Under the pieces are notes generated by a model. That model had not been told where the DNA came from and searched no databases. It was given only the letters and a program-made list of their open reading frames with translations. A program made the position numbers and the translations under genes. From positions 31,416,869 through 31,480,868 of the forward strand of contig CM023533.1 in the NCBI GenBank assembly GCA_013350335.1: a DNA stretch of 64,000 nucleotides. Direction: 5' to 3'. Shown here piece after piece: positions 28,901 to 35,765 of the stretch. Source of the stretch: Chimonanthus salicifolius (taxonomy: Eukaryota > Streptophyta > Magnoliopsida > Laurales > Calycanthaceae). Each line of letters opens with the position of its first letter. The first letter of the stretch is position 1.

Positions 28901-31900
28901 TCAGTGGCAAAACCAGAGAGGAGAAATGGAGAGGAGAAGAGGAAAAGACATACCTCAAACACGAGCTCTCGATTTGAAGGCTTGAACGACTTTCGCAGAC
29001 TGAAGGACTTCCGCCAGTCACGGCTTGAAGGAGGATGAAGAAGGTTTTTCTTTGTTTGCTTGAAACTTGAAAGAAACACAACTAAGAGGGCCAGGTATTT
29101 ATCAACCAAAAAGACTTTCGATCTTCCCAGGAGACTTTCGATTTCGATTTCCCATGCACGTCTTTTCCTATTCTACTGATTTTCCCTCTTTTTTGCCCTT
29201 TTCTTCTTTTTTGTTCAAAATCGCACGATGGTGCGATTGAAGAGTTTGGAATTGCACGATCTGCGATTTCCGAAAAACTCGGACGATTGTGGGCATTTTT
29301 CGAGTTGACTCGATTGACCATCCGTGTCGAGGCAACTCGTACGATTTGCCTCGCAACTCAGACGATTTTAACAACACTACTATTTATGCCTCTTGAAAAA
29401 TGAAAATAACCCGAGAAAAAAAAATAATTTTGCAATGTTATATCGATCCACACTTCTTTTCTAAGTATGAAATTTTGAAGTACTGGTATTATTAGTACTT
29501 AAATAACTATTAATACATTTTTGAAAAGAAAGAACTGTAGTTGAGAAAACAATTGGCTTGCATATAAAACATCTCAGAACACCTAATGGGTAATTAGGCA
29601 ATGTTGAATTCAATCATCCCTTAGTAAAGCTTCTCAATTTTTCGTTTTCTTGATATCTAAAGCTAGAAAGGAATCGGTGATTTTATCAACACACCCAAGC
29701 TGGCTTTGTTTGAGATTTGAGATAGACTTTTTCTGTCTTCATCAATATCCTTCAAAATTGTATCATAAAGAAAAAAATGAAAACAAAAAGAAGGAAACTA
29801 AGAAAAGAAACAAAAGAAAAAAAATCCTTCGAAGTTGTTCTTTCTCCAATTTATTTTTAGGATATGCCTGGGATCTAAGTTTGTTTTGATTTTGTGCAGT
29901 GGTTTGTCACGTTCCTATTCAACGCACCGAGACAAGCATTTAGCAAAGCTCACTAGACTTTCCATCAACAATAAAAGTTATGATGGGCGGACTCCAGAAA
30001 CACCTGCAGCACTAGCAAACCAGGTGAGTCAGGACATCTTAAGCACATTCAGGTTATGTTCTAATTTAGATTTAATAAGAAGATAGTATGATATGTATAA
30101 CTTGATTGTCATTTACATGAAAAATGTTGAAGATAACGAAAAAAAAATTCATGCATATGGGCTTGTAATAACATCTTTATTGATTTTCATATTAACATAC
30201 TATTGTTATGTTATCTTTCATCGACATAAACCAAGATAAATTAAGCCTTTTATGATGAGAGATGCTTAAGTCTATCCTGGATAAACCAGTGTCATCTATG
30301 AAAATTTTGAATTTTGGGATTGTGGACCAACCTTTCATGGTGGCAATCCTTGGTTCTCAGTGCTCCCTTTTGATGTCAACATGGCCCGAATATGATTCTA
30401 TATAGAGTGATGTGATTTTGTAAATATATTATTGTGGTCTAAAATTTTTAAATTAGAAAATAATTAGGAAATCCTGTCAATTTTGTGTAAGGAGGAAGAT
30501 GCAAATGTTACTTGTAAAAATTTACCAAATATTATAAAAATTTAACAATCAAAATTCAAGAATAAGATTCGAAGGTTTTCTGTAACGATTTTGAGCATAA
30601 AACAAATCAGAAGTAGCATATTTTCCTTTTAAGTTTATAACCCCATAAGGGTAGCCTGGCTGATATTGGTAATGATCTAGAGCAACAGGAGGGAAAATAT
30701 GAAGGAAGTTCTCACCTGGTGTGTTTTCTTGCCTTCTAAGCATACTCTGGAACAGATAAATATCCATTGTATGAGAAGTTTAAACTAGTTGTTAATTGAG
30801 GTTATCACGTCTGAATGCATTTTGAGACTTTGAACTTCAACGACGTTTTGTTTAGGCCCAATGTTAAGGAAACCTTCACTTGGTAATTAGCTTAAGCATT
30901 GTGTGCTTCTGATCTCAATACTCTGTGCATCTTGTCATTTTCTATATACACCGCTAGAATTTCAGCATTATTCCTTGTTATCAGTCTTGTCATTTCAAAT
31001 TTTAATGAACTTTTAGGGAGCCATTACTCAACTATCAGAGCAGATATCCACACTGAATGAGAGAATGGACGAGTTCACATCCCGTGTTGAAGAGCTCAAT
31101 TCTAAGTTGTCTGTCCGGAAATCCTCTACCAGTCAACAAAACCTAGCCCTGCAAGCTGAAGCCTGCAATGGTTCTGCACCCACCACTCTTTTTGTGTCTG
31201 GATTAGGCAATGGTACCTTGACTGGATCTGTACTTCCCAACTCATCATCTTCCAACCAATTGGCTAAGGAATTTCATTTAGTGGAGGAGGTAAGCTAAAT
31301 CCCTCATTTATGTTACTTTCTTTTCATTCGCATGGTTGTGGTCAGTTTGAAAGGTACAACATGCATGATTCAAGGTGGTTGTTGGATATAATTGAAATCA
31401 ATTATATAAAATTCAATACCTCTACACACATACATGCATACATATTGAGACGGTGACAAAACTTAAAAGGCCTCCATGGTTATGAATGGATCAATTGGAG
31501 AAGAACTCAGAAAGCCGACCCCAGATAGATGGGATACTGGTTGCTATTGTTAATGATGTTGACAACTTACCACCTATGCTGTAGGTTCTTTCCAATTCTA
31601 TACCTGATATTTTTGGACGTGGAATGGTTGTCTAAAGCACTATGCCTGGCATAGGAAGCAGATGAGAAATTAACCTGAGCATTTTGGGCTGGCCCAGATA
31701 GTGGGTTTAGATTTGGGTGAAAAGCAGCTTCTGCCTTTTAAAGGGACATGTGTATCCTAACATTGGCTGGTAAATGGATGCCATGCATATTAAATTCGAA
31801 AACCATTCTCCACAGCCTAATGACTAGAATAGCCGGGCCCTATGTGTAGCTCTCATGACAAGATGTATAGATATGCCCCATGTGAATGTGCAGCAGATAG

Positions 31901-31964
31901 ATATGTAGCTCTCACGACGAGATGTGTGATAGGATGGATAGATAGGCCTCTTGTGAATGTGCAG

Positions 31965-32025
<61 letters not shown>

Positions 32026-35000
32026 TAGTTCTCACCATGAGAAGCCCTGTGTCTCCCCACAACAATTAGGCTGTGTTTGGATGGGGGACAATACCTTTGT
32101 TTGGTAACTAAGGGGTAGGGGTAAAAAATCTCCCCTCCCACTTTTGAGAACCCTTTCCAAGCAAGGGAAATTCATAATACCCAGGGTAGCCCCTGGTCAA
32201 GGGTAACCCAGGGTAACCCTTGTAAAATTTACCCCTCATCCAAACGCAGACCTCAGAAGTTTCAATCCAAGGGTATGAATCATTGTAATGGATGTCAAAT
32301 TTGGACACCACTATTTTATGGGAAAAAATGTGCTGACATGGAAAGTGAGGGGGTTGGGAGATCCTACTAAAAGAGCTACTGTTAAAATGATGGTTTTAGC
32401 AAACAAACTAGATTTTCTGTTGCTTAGGAGATGACGGGCTGATAAGATCTATGTGGGGCAGACAAGATGGTGAATAGGTGTCGAATAGTTCTCAAGGTGC
32501 CTCTGGTGGATTATGGACTGTGGGACCTGGTCTTTTGGACAAAAATTCAGGAATTCCAGTGGTAATTTGGTTTAGTGCTAATTGAAGTGTGATCAGGTAA
32601 AAGGCAGTTGATTTGAAATGTACATGGGTCTAATTTAGACAATTTGCACTCAGATTTATGGCAAGAATTGGAAAGCCTTGGAACTTCTCTAGACTGCTGT
32701 GGTGTGTGGATGATGATTTCAATGTGGTTCAGAGGATGAATGAAAAGAAGGTTGGTTCAAGGATATCTATTCGCATTCAAGAATTCAGTTTTTGGATTGA
32801 AAATATGAGGTTGGTTAATTTGCCTCTATTTGGAGCTATGAATACATGGTCCAATAAACAGTAGAGTCCCAGTTTGTCAAGGTTGAATAGTATAAACCCG
32901 TGTTATTGAAGTAACAATCAATGTAAATGTATTTATTAACAAAATTAAGTCTTACCAGAGTTTTTATACATGTGATATGATGTCACAGATGATGGAATTA
33001 GTGGCTCTACAATGAAAACGAATGATATAGGCCAAAAATTTGATGATTGAAAAAATGAAACTGAACACCCAATTTTTTTAAGTACAAAAAGTTATATTTT
33101 TTATCCAATTACCTATTATCATTCTCTAAAAGAAAATTCTAGAAACTATTAAACTAATTTTAGGTATTTTGTTAATCTTCGAAACTGCTTTGATATTTTA
33201 TTAAATCTAGAAATTTCCATATCTACCACCTTGCACTTAGAACAACATATGCTGATATGCATATGGTACACAGTTCTTTTCATCTTCTTTTTGAAAAGTC
33301 ATATGGTACACGGTTCTTTATACACACAGAAAAAGTTAAGGGACCTGCATGTGTCATTTAGAGTATGACTTGGTGTGTGCATTGAAAGTTGGGAAGACTT
33401 GCCTCACAGGTCATAACCCAGGTATTGACAATACAGAAATTTGATGCACGGAATCAGGTAGACTTGAAGTAGGCAGTGGGTACTTAGCAGAGCACATGGT
33501 ATGTCCGATGCAATGTGCCACAATTGATGCCAGTCCCACTATATATTTAATTTGATAACACCATTCCTCAAGCTACTTCTCATCAGCCCAACTGTAACGG
33601 TCACCAATTGTGACAATGATGCATTTGTTGGAAAGGTCTAAGGTCAGACATATTGCTCCTAAAGAATTATCAAGTCATGAGTATATGGGCCATATAAGTT
33701 TGGGGATTGAAACTAATGTAGCACAGTGGAGAAGAACAGAAAATAACTTATCAGTCCCGACGATGGCTCGGGAAAACAATCAAAGGTAAGTGCACACGTA
33801 TGGGAGAGGCTTTAAGTTAGGCACGTGTGGGACAAGTTAAAGGGGTACTGTTGCCCAACGAAAGGCTTTATGGAATGTGGGTATTAGCTGGTTTAGAAAG
33901 ACAGCAAAAAGGGGCAGCGGAAAACACAACTGGTAGTGGCAGAAGCGATAGGAAGAAGAGAAGAAGGAAGTAAGAACGACAGGGCAAAGGGAAGGAAGAG
34001 GAAGGAGAAGGTATTTCACGAGAAACAATGGTAGAAAGGGAAGAAGAAGAAGATTATGGCCTGGTTTATGGAAGTGTACCTGGGTTTTGAGCCAAGGAGA
34101 CAAATCTGAACTCACAAGGACTGGCGATGGTTGCAGCAGTAGAGGTGAGTCGATGGTAGCAGGGGTGGAAGCCTCGTGATTGGAAATAACCTGGGATAAA
34201 GCCCAAGCAACAACAGAATCACGTCTGGGATTAAGCCTAGATCTGTAGAGATTTTGCTGGAATTAGATCAGCCGGAAAACAGCCTGCAACAAGGCAGAGA
34301 AACAGAGATAATATTCTTCTTCAACTAACTCAAGATTTTCGAATAGAGAGGTGTGTTCGTTCCTCTCTCTTATCTCTTATTTATAAGCAAAATAAAATAC
34401 AGAGGAGGAAACTACTATTACAAGACTCAATGACCGACTCCTATTTCTATTCCATACGAATCTTAACTTGGACACTTCCAAGTTACATGCGACTCAAAAT
34501 ACCGACATAGAATAAGGATCCCAAACTTAGAATTGAACAAAATAAAAGAATAAAATAAAATAACAACTAAATAAACTAATGGATGGGGCCCAGCTTGTGA
34601 TGAAGCTTGTGGGCTATGCTTCTTGTCGACCCGTCGTGAATACTTCTTCAAAAATCTATCTACAACCTATTGTACATCAGAAACATAGTTAAAAAAATTT
34701 GCAGCCTTAAAAAACTTGACTTTACTGGATTAATCAAGCATGATTTTAGAGATCGTAAAAGTGTAGAGCTTAAAAATATTTGAGTTATGGTCATGTTTAC
34801 ACCTTATGTAGGCCATAGATTGGTTGGCTGGAATGGTTTTTGCTTAAATAAGGTGCTTGCCAAAATCACCTTGATGGGAAAAATAAAGTCACGTCTCTTG
34901 AAGGTTTAAAATTTTGGGACACTTTAAAAGTAGTTTTTTAATCCAAATATAGGTGTGCATCAATTCATAGGTGAGATGTCTCAAAATGGGGTCAAATTGG

Positions 35001-35765
35001 GTGAGGATCCCAATTCATGTAGAACAGAGATATGTGAAGGGGGGAAGGCATGTAAATGGGGACGTGTCAGCCCCACTTGGCCAGATGCTAATGATGCTTA
35101 TGAGCACTATTTTTTCAGATATAAAATTATATATATAATAATCTGGCCACGTGTTTCTACAACTGGAGATTATTTGGTGATTCAAATAGAAAAAGAATTG
35201 ATTAGATGGGTTGTACCATGAATAGTCATGCGTTAAAGTCTCTCCACAAATAGTCGTCCCACAATGATCTGCTCACAGTGGCAGGATTTCTAATTTGATT
35301 TGTTTCTCAGTATTGCATATGAACAATTATGTATGCCAATGAGATCATGAGTCAGGATCTCCTTGTCCAAACTCGAGGTCTGAGCTTATTATGCACGTCC
35401 TAGGGTCAGTGATCAGACAATCATGTGTAGTTCTTTCAGAAGATATTGATACCAGTATGCTATCTATGACTATCAGTTAATGGGAAAATTTTCTCATAAT
35501 TAGTCCCTTGTTTAAACATTTGTCATACTGATGATGTTTGCCATAATTGTAGATTCCACTCATTGCACGAGGTCAACGCCAGATTATGCATCAGTTAGAC
35601 AACCTTTGTAATCTTCTGCATGAAAATATAGGAGAGCTGACTCGCCAGGGAAGAACTGACAATATAAACAGAACCGATTTTGATTTTCTGAGGAATCCTC
35701 TACTTCTGACATTTGCAATAGGGGGTATTGGTATCCTGCTTTTTAATGGTCTACACCGAAGCTGA
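182..35765 (+). CDS. TTM1/TTM2-like triphosphate tunnel metalloenzyme with uridine-kinase-like domain (11 exons)
   Basis: Coding exons join in frame: 182-518, 1263-1377, 1499-1694, 2405-2518, 2929-3102, 14181-14375, 24164-24286, 24388-24500, 29900-30023, 31017-31289 and 35553-35765. This gives 1977 nt, 658 residues plus TGA; all introns are GT-AG. Residues 72-79 (GPSGAGKT) are a Walker A motif in a uridine-kinase/phosphoribulokinase-like domain. Residues from about 250 to 420 form the CYTH domain. Residues of about 497-530 look coiled-coil ([16 protein letters not shown] region), and a hydrophobic segment near 640-654 is followed by only a few residues, as in a tail anchor. Length and domain order match Arabidopsis TTM1 and TTM2, which hydrolyse pyrophosphate, are reported at the mitochondrial outer membrane, and act in senescence and immunity. 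TTM1 and TTM2 cannot be told apart here. The ATG at 182 follows a likely 5'UTR acceptor (ccag, 151-154), so an upstream noncoding exon probably lies outside the window. The function is inferred from family. Confidence 0.93.
722..975 (-). mobile_element. RTE-clade LINE fragment (RT C-terminus)
   Basis: Lies in TTM intron 1. The reverse strand reads a broken frame with [14 protein letters not shown], then [20 protein letters not shown] and [14 protein letters not shown]. These match the C-terminal RRGRPKKTW and ADP ending of plant RTE-type reverse transcriptases. It is a short dead fragment. Confidence 0.65.
1263..1377 (+). CDS. TTM gene exon 2
   Basis: The acceptor is ttttaacag and the donor is gttgga. 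It restores the frame as [20 protein letters not shown] and carries part of the kinase-like domain (up to about residue 150). Confidence 0.92.
1499..1694 (+). CDS. TTM gene exon 3
   Basis: The acceptor is gccaacag and the donor gtgtgg. It encodes the [11 protein letters not shown] strand and the [20 protein letters not shown] segment, the end of the kinase-like domain, through residue 216. It ends in phase 0. Confidence 0.92.
2405..2518 (+). CDS. TTM gene exon 4
   Basis: 38 codons, phase 0 on both sides ([13 protein letters not shown] to NPTYILK). It links the kinase-like and CYTH domains. Confidence 0.92.
2929..3102 (+). CDS. TTM gene exon 5 (start of CYTH)
   Basis: 58 codons, phase 0 on both sides. 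[20 protein letters not shown] and [15 protein letters not shown] are the first strands of the CYTH barrel. An 11.1-kb intron follows. Confidence 0.92.
4020..4262 (+). other. GC-rich 80-codon ORF island, unrecognised
   Basis: Base composition jumps to GC-rich inside an AT-rich intron. The + frame is open for 80 codons ([19 protein letters not shown] and [20 protein letters not shown] are its clearest parts). It looks protein-derived, perhaps a gene fragment carried by a transposon, but I do not recognise it. There is no evidence that it is expressed on its own. Confidence 0.3.
4560..5376 (+). mobile_element. Possible LTR-like or promoter-bearing repeat
   Basis: Tandem-like phrases (ctctcccattgg variants, 4640-4715) precede a TATA-like actataaaattataaat at 4939. 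A T-rich transcribed-looking stretch follows and ends ttttgaca near 5376. This resembles the U3-R-U5 plan of an LTR, but I found neither a partner LTR nor a clear target duplication. Confidence 0.25.
5542..5573. repeat. (CT)16 microsatellite
   Basis: Uninterrupted CT dinucleotides over 32 bp in TTM intron 5. Confidence 0.95.
5867..6208 (-). repeat. 3' LTR of nonautonomous element
   Basis: 342 bp, about nine-tenths identical by eye to the 6977 arm over the shared part. On the - strand it starts TGTAATAAACACATTTCAAC and ends TTTATTTCATAACA. Confidence 0.7.
6977..7298 (-). repeat. 5' LTR of nonautonomous element
   Basis: Paired with 5867-6208. The primer-binding-like site lies 2 bp away on its inner side. 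The outer boundary is approximate. Confidence 0.65.
7906..7936. repeat. (CT)n microsatellite
   Basis: About 31 bp of CT repeats in TTM intron 5. Confidence 0.9.
8380..8690 (+). mobile_element. L1-type LINE relic (zf-RVT region)
   Basis: Shares phrases with 12720-12900 and 13085-13270: ggttatttggaaaatttt, ggtcactcaaggaattcag, then a stretch around tgtgcttttgttgtgcctgt. All three look like decayed ends of L1 reverse-transcriptase ORFs. Within it, ggtcactcaaggaattcaga is itself duplicated (near 8380 and 8480). Confidence 0.45.
9015..9524 (-). pseudogene. Ty3/gypsy aspartic protease fragment
   Basis: A 169-codon open frame. [20 protein letters not shown] carries the D-G-G form of the retropepsin active-site motif, and [12 protein letters not shown] is the downstream hydrophobic-G motif of Ty3/gypsy proteases. 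The frame ends before any reverse transcriptase. It belongs with the gag pieces to its right. Confidence 0.65.
9765..10800 (-). pseudogene. Ty3/gypsy gag pseudogene
   Basis: Pieces in different frames follow the gag order. There is an N-terminal start ([20 protein letters not shown]), then [20 protein letters not shown] and [20 protein letters not shown], the retrotransposon gag helix region [20 protein letters not shown], and the zinc-knuckle start PRCFKCNE. Stops and frameshifts separate them, so no full gag can be made. Confidence 0.65.
12160..12505 (+). mobile_element. L1 LINE 3' end with A-rich tail
   Basis: A T/G-rich tail (gttggggttttttgtttg) leads to cttttgattaatgaagttac and then a short A run (about 12495-12502). 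This is the usual layout of a plant L1 3'UTR. Upstream sequence back to about 11403 may belong to the same copy, but no reading frame confirms it. Confidence 0.45.
12506..13420 (+). mobile_element. L1 LINE relics with zf-RVT-like segment, duplicated
   Basis: 12590-12660 encodes [19 protein letters not shown], matching the C-x2-C and E-x3-H pattern of the zf-RVT domain. Then 12720-13035 and 13085-13400 are two tandem copies of about 315 bp sharing cacgactSttcaagttgggg, gaaactgttgtgcttctgtt and tgacctttctttcat. All frames are broken. Confidence 0.55.
14181..14375 (+). CDS. TTM gene exon 6 (CYTH)
   Basis: 65 codons, phase 0. The acceptor is ttggtttcag and the donor gtatta. It runs from [14 protein letters not shown] to [11 protein letters not shown] and includes basic and acidic strands that line the tunnel in this family. 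It sits alone between introns of 11.1 and 9.8 kb. Confidence 0.92.
14376..17075 (+). other. TTM intron 6, 5' part: no gene recognised
   Basis: AT-rich, with short imperfect repeats near 15170-15300. I find no protein family, RNA gene or bounded transposon here. Confidence 0.6.
17081..17349 (+). repeat. Copia 5' LTR
   Basis: 269 bp, TGTTGTGGGACCC to GATTCAACA. It contains a TATA-like tatttatacatg. Paired with 23715-23981. Confidence 0.95.
17350..17360 (+). promoter_or_regulatory. Copia primer-binding site
   Basis: tggtatcagcc lies immediately after the 5' LTR and matches the start of the initiator-Met tRNA complement (TGGTATCAGAGC) apart from its last bases. Confidence 0.85.
18349..19197 (+). 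pseudogene. Copia gag (UBN2-type) pseudogene
   Basis: Starts ATG at 18349 ([15 protein letters not shown]). In-frame TAG codons follow near 18475 and 18510. The frame is open again from 18598 with the UBN2-type gag body ([20 protein letters not shown], then [20 protein letters not shown]). The zinc knuckle region [20 protein letters not shown] has Trp where the third Cys is expected and falls across a frame change. It is not functional. Confidence 0.85.
19194..23707 (+). pseudogene. Copia pol pseudogene (PR-INT-RT-RNase H)
   Basis: Protease (19434 onward) reads [10 protein letters not shown], with Tyr in place of the Ser/Thr of the D-S/T-G active site. GAG_pre-integrase ([11 protein letters not shown]) and integrase (HSDVW near 19996, RRDNEGEY near 20180) run to 20234, where a nested element breaks the gene. 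They resume at 21413 ([20 protein letters not shown]). Reverse transcriptase includes [20 protein letters not shown] and [13 protein letters not shown] (YVDD box), and RNase H has [20 protein letters not shown] and [12 protein letters not shown]. In-frame stops (21692, 22284, 22638, 23058, 23598) and frameshifts occur throughout. Confidence 0.92.
20235..21404. mobile_element. Nonautonomous hAT-type transposon nested in copia integrase
   Basis: 1170 bp with terminal inverted repeats CAGGGCCGACCCTGG / CAGGGCCGGCCCTG and a perfect 8-bp target duplication tgcaagag (20227-20234 and 21405-21412). Both the duplication length and the CAGGG end are hAT features. A subterminal ggcggtcgcctagagc is mirrored by actcgcctagagcc at the right end. 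The interior is AT-rich and has no transposase. Removing the insert and one duplication copy rejoins the integrase frame. Confidence 0.93.
23715..23981 (+). repeat. Copia 3' LTR
   Basis: 267 bp, with the same termini as the 5' LTR, followed by the target duplication gacat. Confidence 0.95.
24164..24286 (+). CDS. TTM gene exon 7 (CYTH end)
   Basis: 41 codons, phase 0 ([17 protein letters not shown] to [12 protein letters not shown]). Its acceptor is gggtaaaag, with A rather than a pyrimidine before AG. The frame and family alignment support this junction. Confidence 0.9.
24388..24500 (+). CDS. TTM gene exon 8
   Basis: Joined to exon 7 by a 101-bp intron. It encodes [20 protein letters not shown] onward and ends in phase 2 at AAG AG before gtattt. 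Confidence 0.92.
25159..27602 (-). pseudogene. hAT transposase pseudogene (BED, DUF659, hAT dimerisation)
   Basis: Near 27480-27560 there is a degenerate BED zinc finger (a [18 protein letters not shown] run with a missing Cys). [20 protein letters not shown] follows. DUF659 comes next ([20 protein letters not shown], then [10 protein letters not shown]). Then come [19 protein letters not shown], a block ending [10 protein letters not shown], an apparent intron (about 25873-25957), and the dimerisation segment [19 protein letters not shown]. The tail is acidic and ends at 25159. Disruptions include a frameshift after VTDNAS, a TAA near 26630 and a frameshift near 26330. The order matches plant hAT transposases with DUF659. 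Confidence 0.85.
27981..28715. repeat. Tandem direct repeat, about 270-290 bp unit, about 2.7 copies
   Basis: Units start at the shared phrase atatgaggtctaa at 27981, 28270 and 28537 (spacings 289 and 267 bp). Each contains tagtttaataaaat, tactatattcaataaaa-like and agtcaatataatcaa segments. The repeats lie inside the hAT relic, upstream of the transposase start. Confidence 0.85.
29379..29899 (+). other. End of TTM intron 8, no gene seen
   Basis: AT-rich with an A-rich run at 29770-29825. No coding or RNA feature is recognised before the exon 9 acceptor. Confidence 0.6.
29900..30023 (+). CDS. TTM gene exon 9
   Basis: The acceptor is ttgtgcag and the donor gtgagt. It encodes a polar linker ([20 protein letters not shown] to AALANQ). 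The 5.4-kb intron before it holds the hAT transposon relic. Confidence 0.9.
30024..31016 (+). other. TTM intron 9, no gene seen
   Basis: 993 bp, AT-rich. A 72-codon frame on the - strand (30549-30767) has no recognisable family and is not called. Confidence 0.6.
31017..31289 (+). CDS. TTM gene exon 10 (coiled coil)
   Basis: 91 codons, phase 0. [20 protein letters not shown] has heptad-like spacing. A Ser/Asn-rich linker follows, and the exon ends LVEE before gtaagc. Confidence 0.9.
31480..31560 (+). mobile_element. RTE-type LINE 3' end fragment
   Basis: atcaattggagaagaactca, then gaaagccgaccccagatag and gggatactggttgctattg, match the typical RTE ending (trailing W-R-T-x-K-A-D-P codons, then stop). 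It is related to the 722-975 fragment but on the opposite strand. Confidence 0.5.
31845..32021. repeat. Duplicated 75-bp unit running into (GATA)n/(GA)n microsatellite
   Basis: gtagctctcatgacaagatg (from 31845) and gtagctctcacgacgagatg (from 31905) head two similar units, each ending in tgtgaatgtgcagYagatag. The second runs into GATA repeats and then an uninterrupted GA run (about 31983-32021). In TTM intron 10. Confidence 0.8.
32068..32253. mobile_element. Candidate MITE (TGTTTGGATG termini)
   Basis: 186 bp with imperfect inverted ends: aggctgtgtttggatggggg at left, and the reverse complement of the right end reads aggtctgcgtttggatgagg. The interior has inverted arms (ggggtaaaaa / taaaatttacccc). 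The target duplication is not clear, so the superfamily is left open. Confidence 0.5.
32255..35552 (+). other. Remainder of TTM intron 10, no gene seen
   Basis: Includes a small duplication of catatggtacacRgttctt (33260 and 33300). A stretch at 34330-34420 around cttatttataagcaaaataaa resembles part of an LTR, but no partner or boundaries were found. Confidence 0.5.
35553..35765 (+). CDS. TTM gene exon 11 (tail anchor, stop)
   Basis: 70 codons plus [23 protein letters not shown] is followed by a polar stretch, then a hydrophobic segment [15 protein letters not shown] and the short tail NGLHRS. This layout is typical of tail-anchored proteins. Confidence 0.92.
   Translation: MPLIARGQRQIMHQLDNLCNLLHENIGELTRQGRTDNINRTDFDFLRNPLLLTFAIGGIGILLFNGLHRS

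Larger units (their letters stand above)
24817..29378 (-). mobile_element. hAT transposon relic carrying transposase
   Basis: The left end aatgttgtcaaactcg and the right end cgattttaacaacact form an imperfect inverted repeat (A-R-TGTTGT-Y-AAA). The flanks tgtattta and actattta match at 6 of 8 bases, consistent with an old 8-bp hAT target duplication. Subterminal DNA is rich in ATCG/CGAT words (24835-24905 and 29215-29370), as expected for transposase binding regions. The broken transposase gene on the - strand fills the left half, and direct repeats lie upstream of it. It sits in TTM intron 8, antisense to the host gene. Confidence 0.75.

Noticed and set aside
30549..30767. 72-codon - strand frame in TTM intron 9
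   Set aside because: Protein-like but matches nothing I recognise and has no bounded element around it.
34290..34690. LTR-like stretch in TTM intron 10
   Set aside because: Has a TATA-like tatttataag and LTR-like composition, but no partner LTR, primer site or target duplication could be found.
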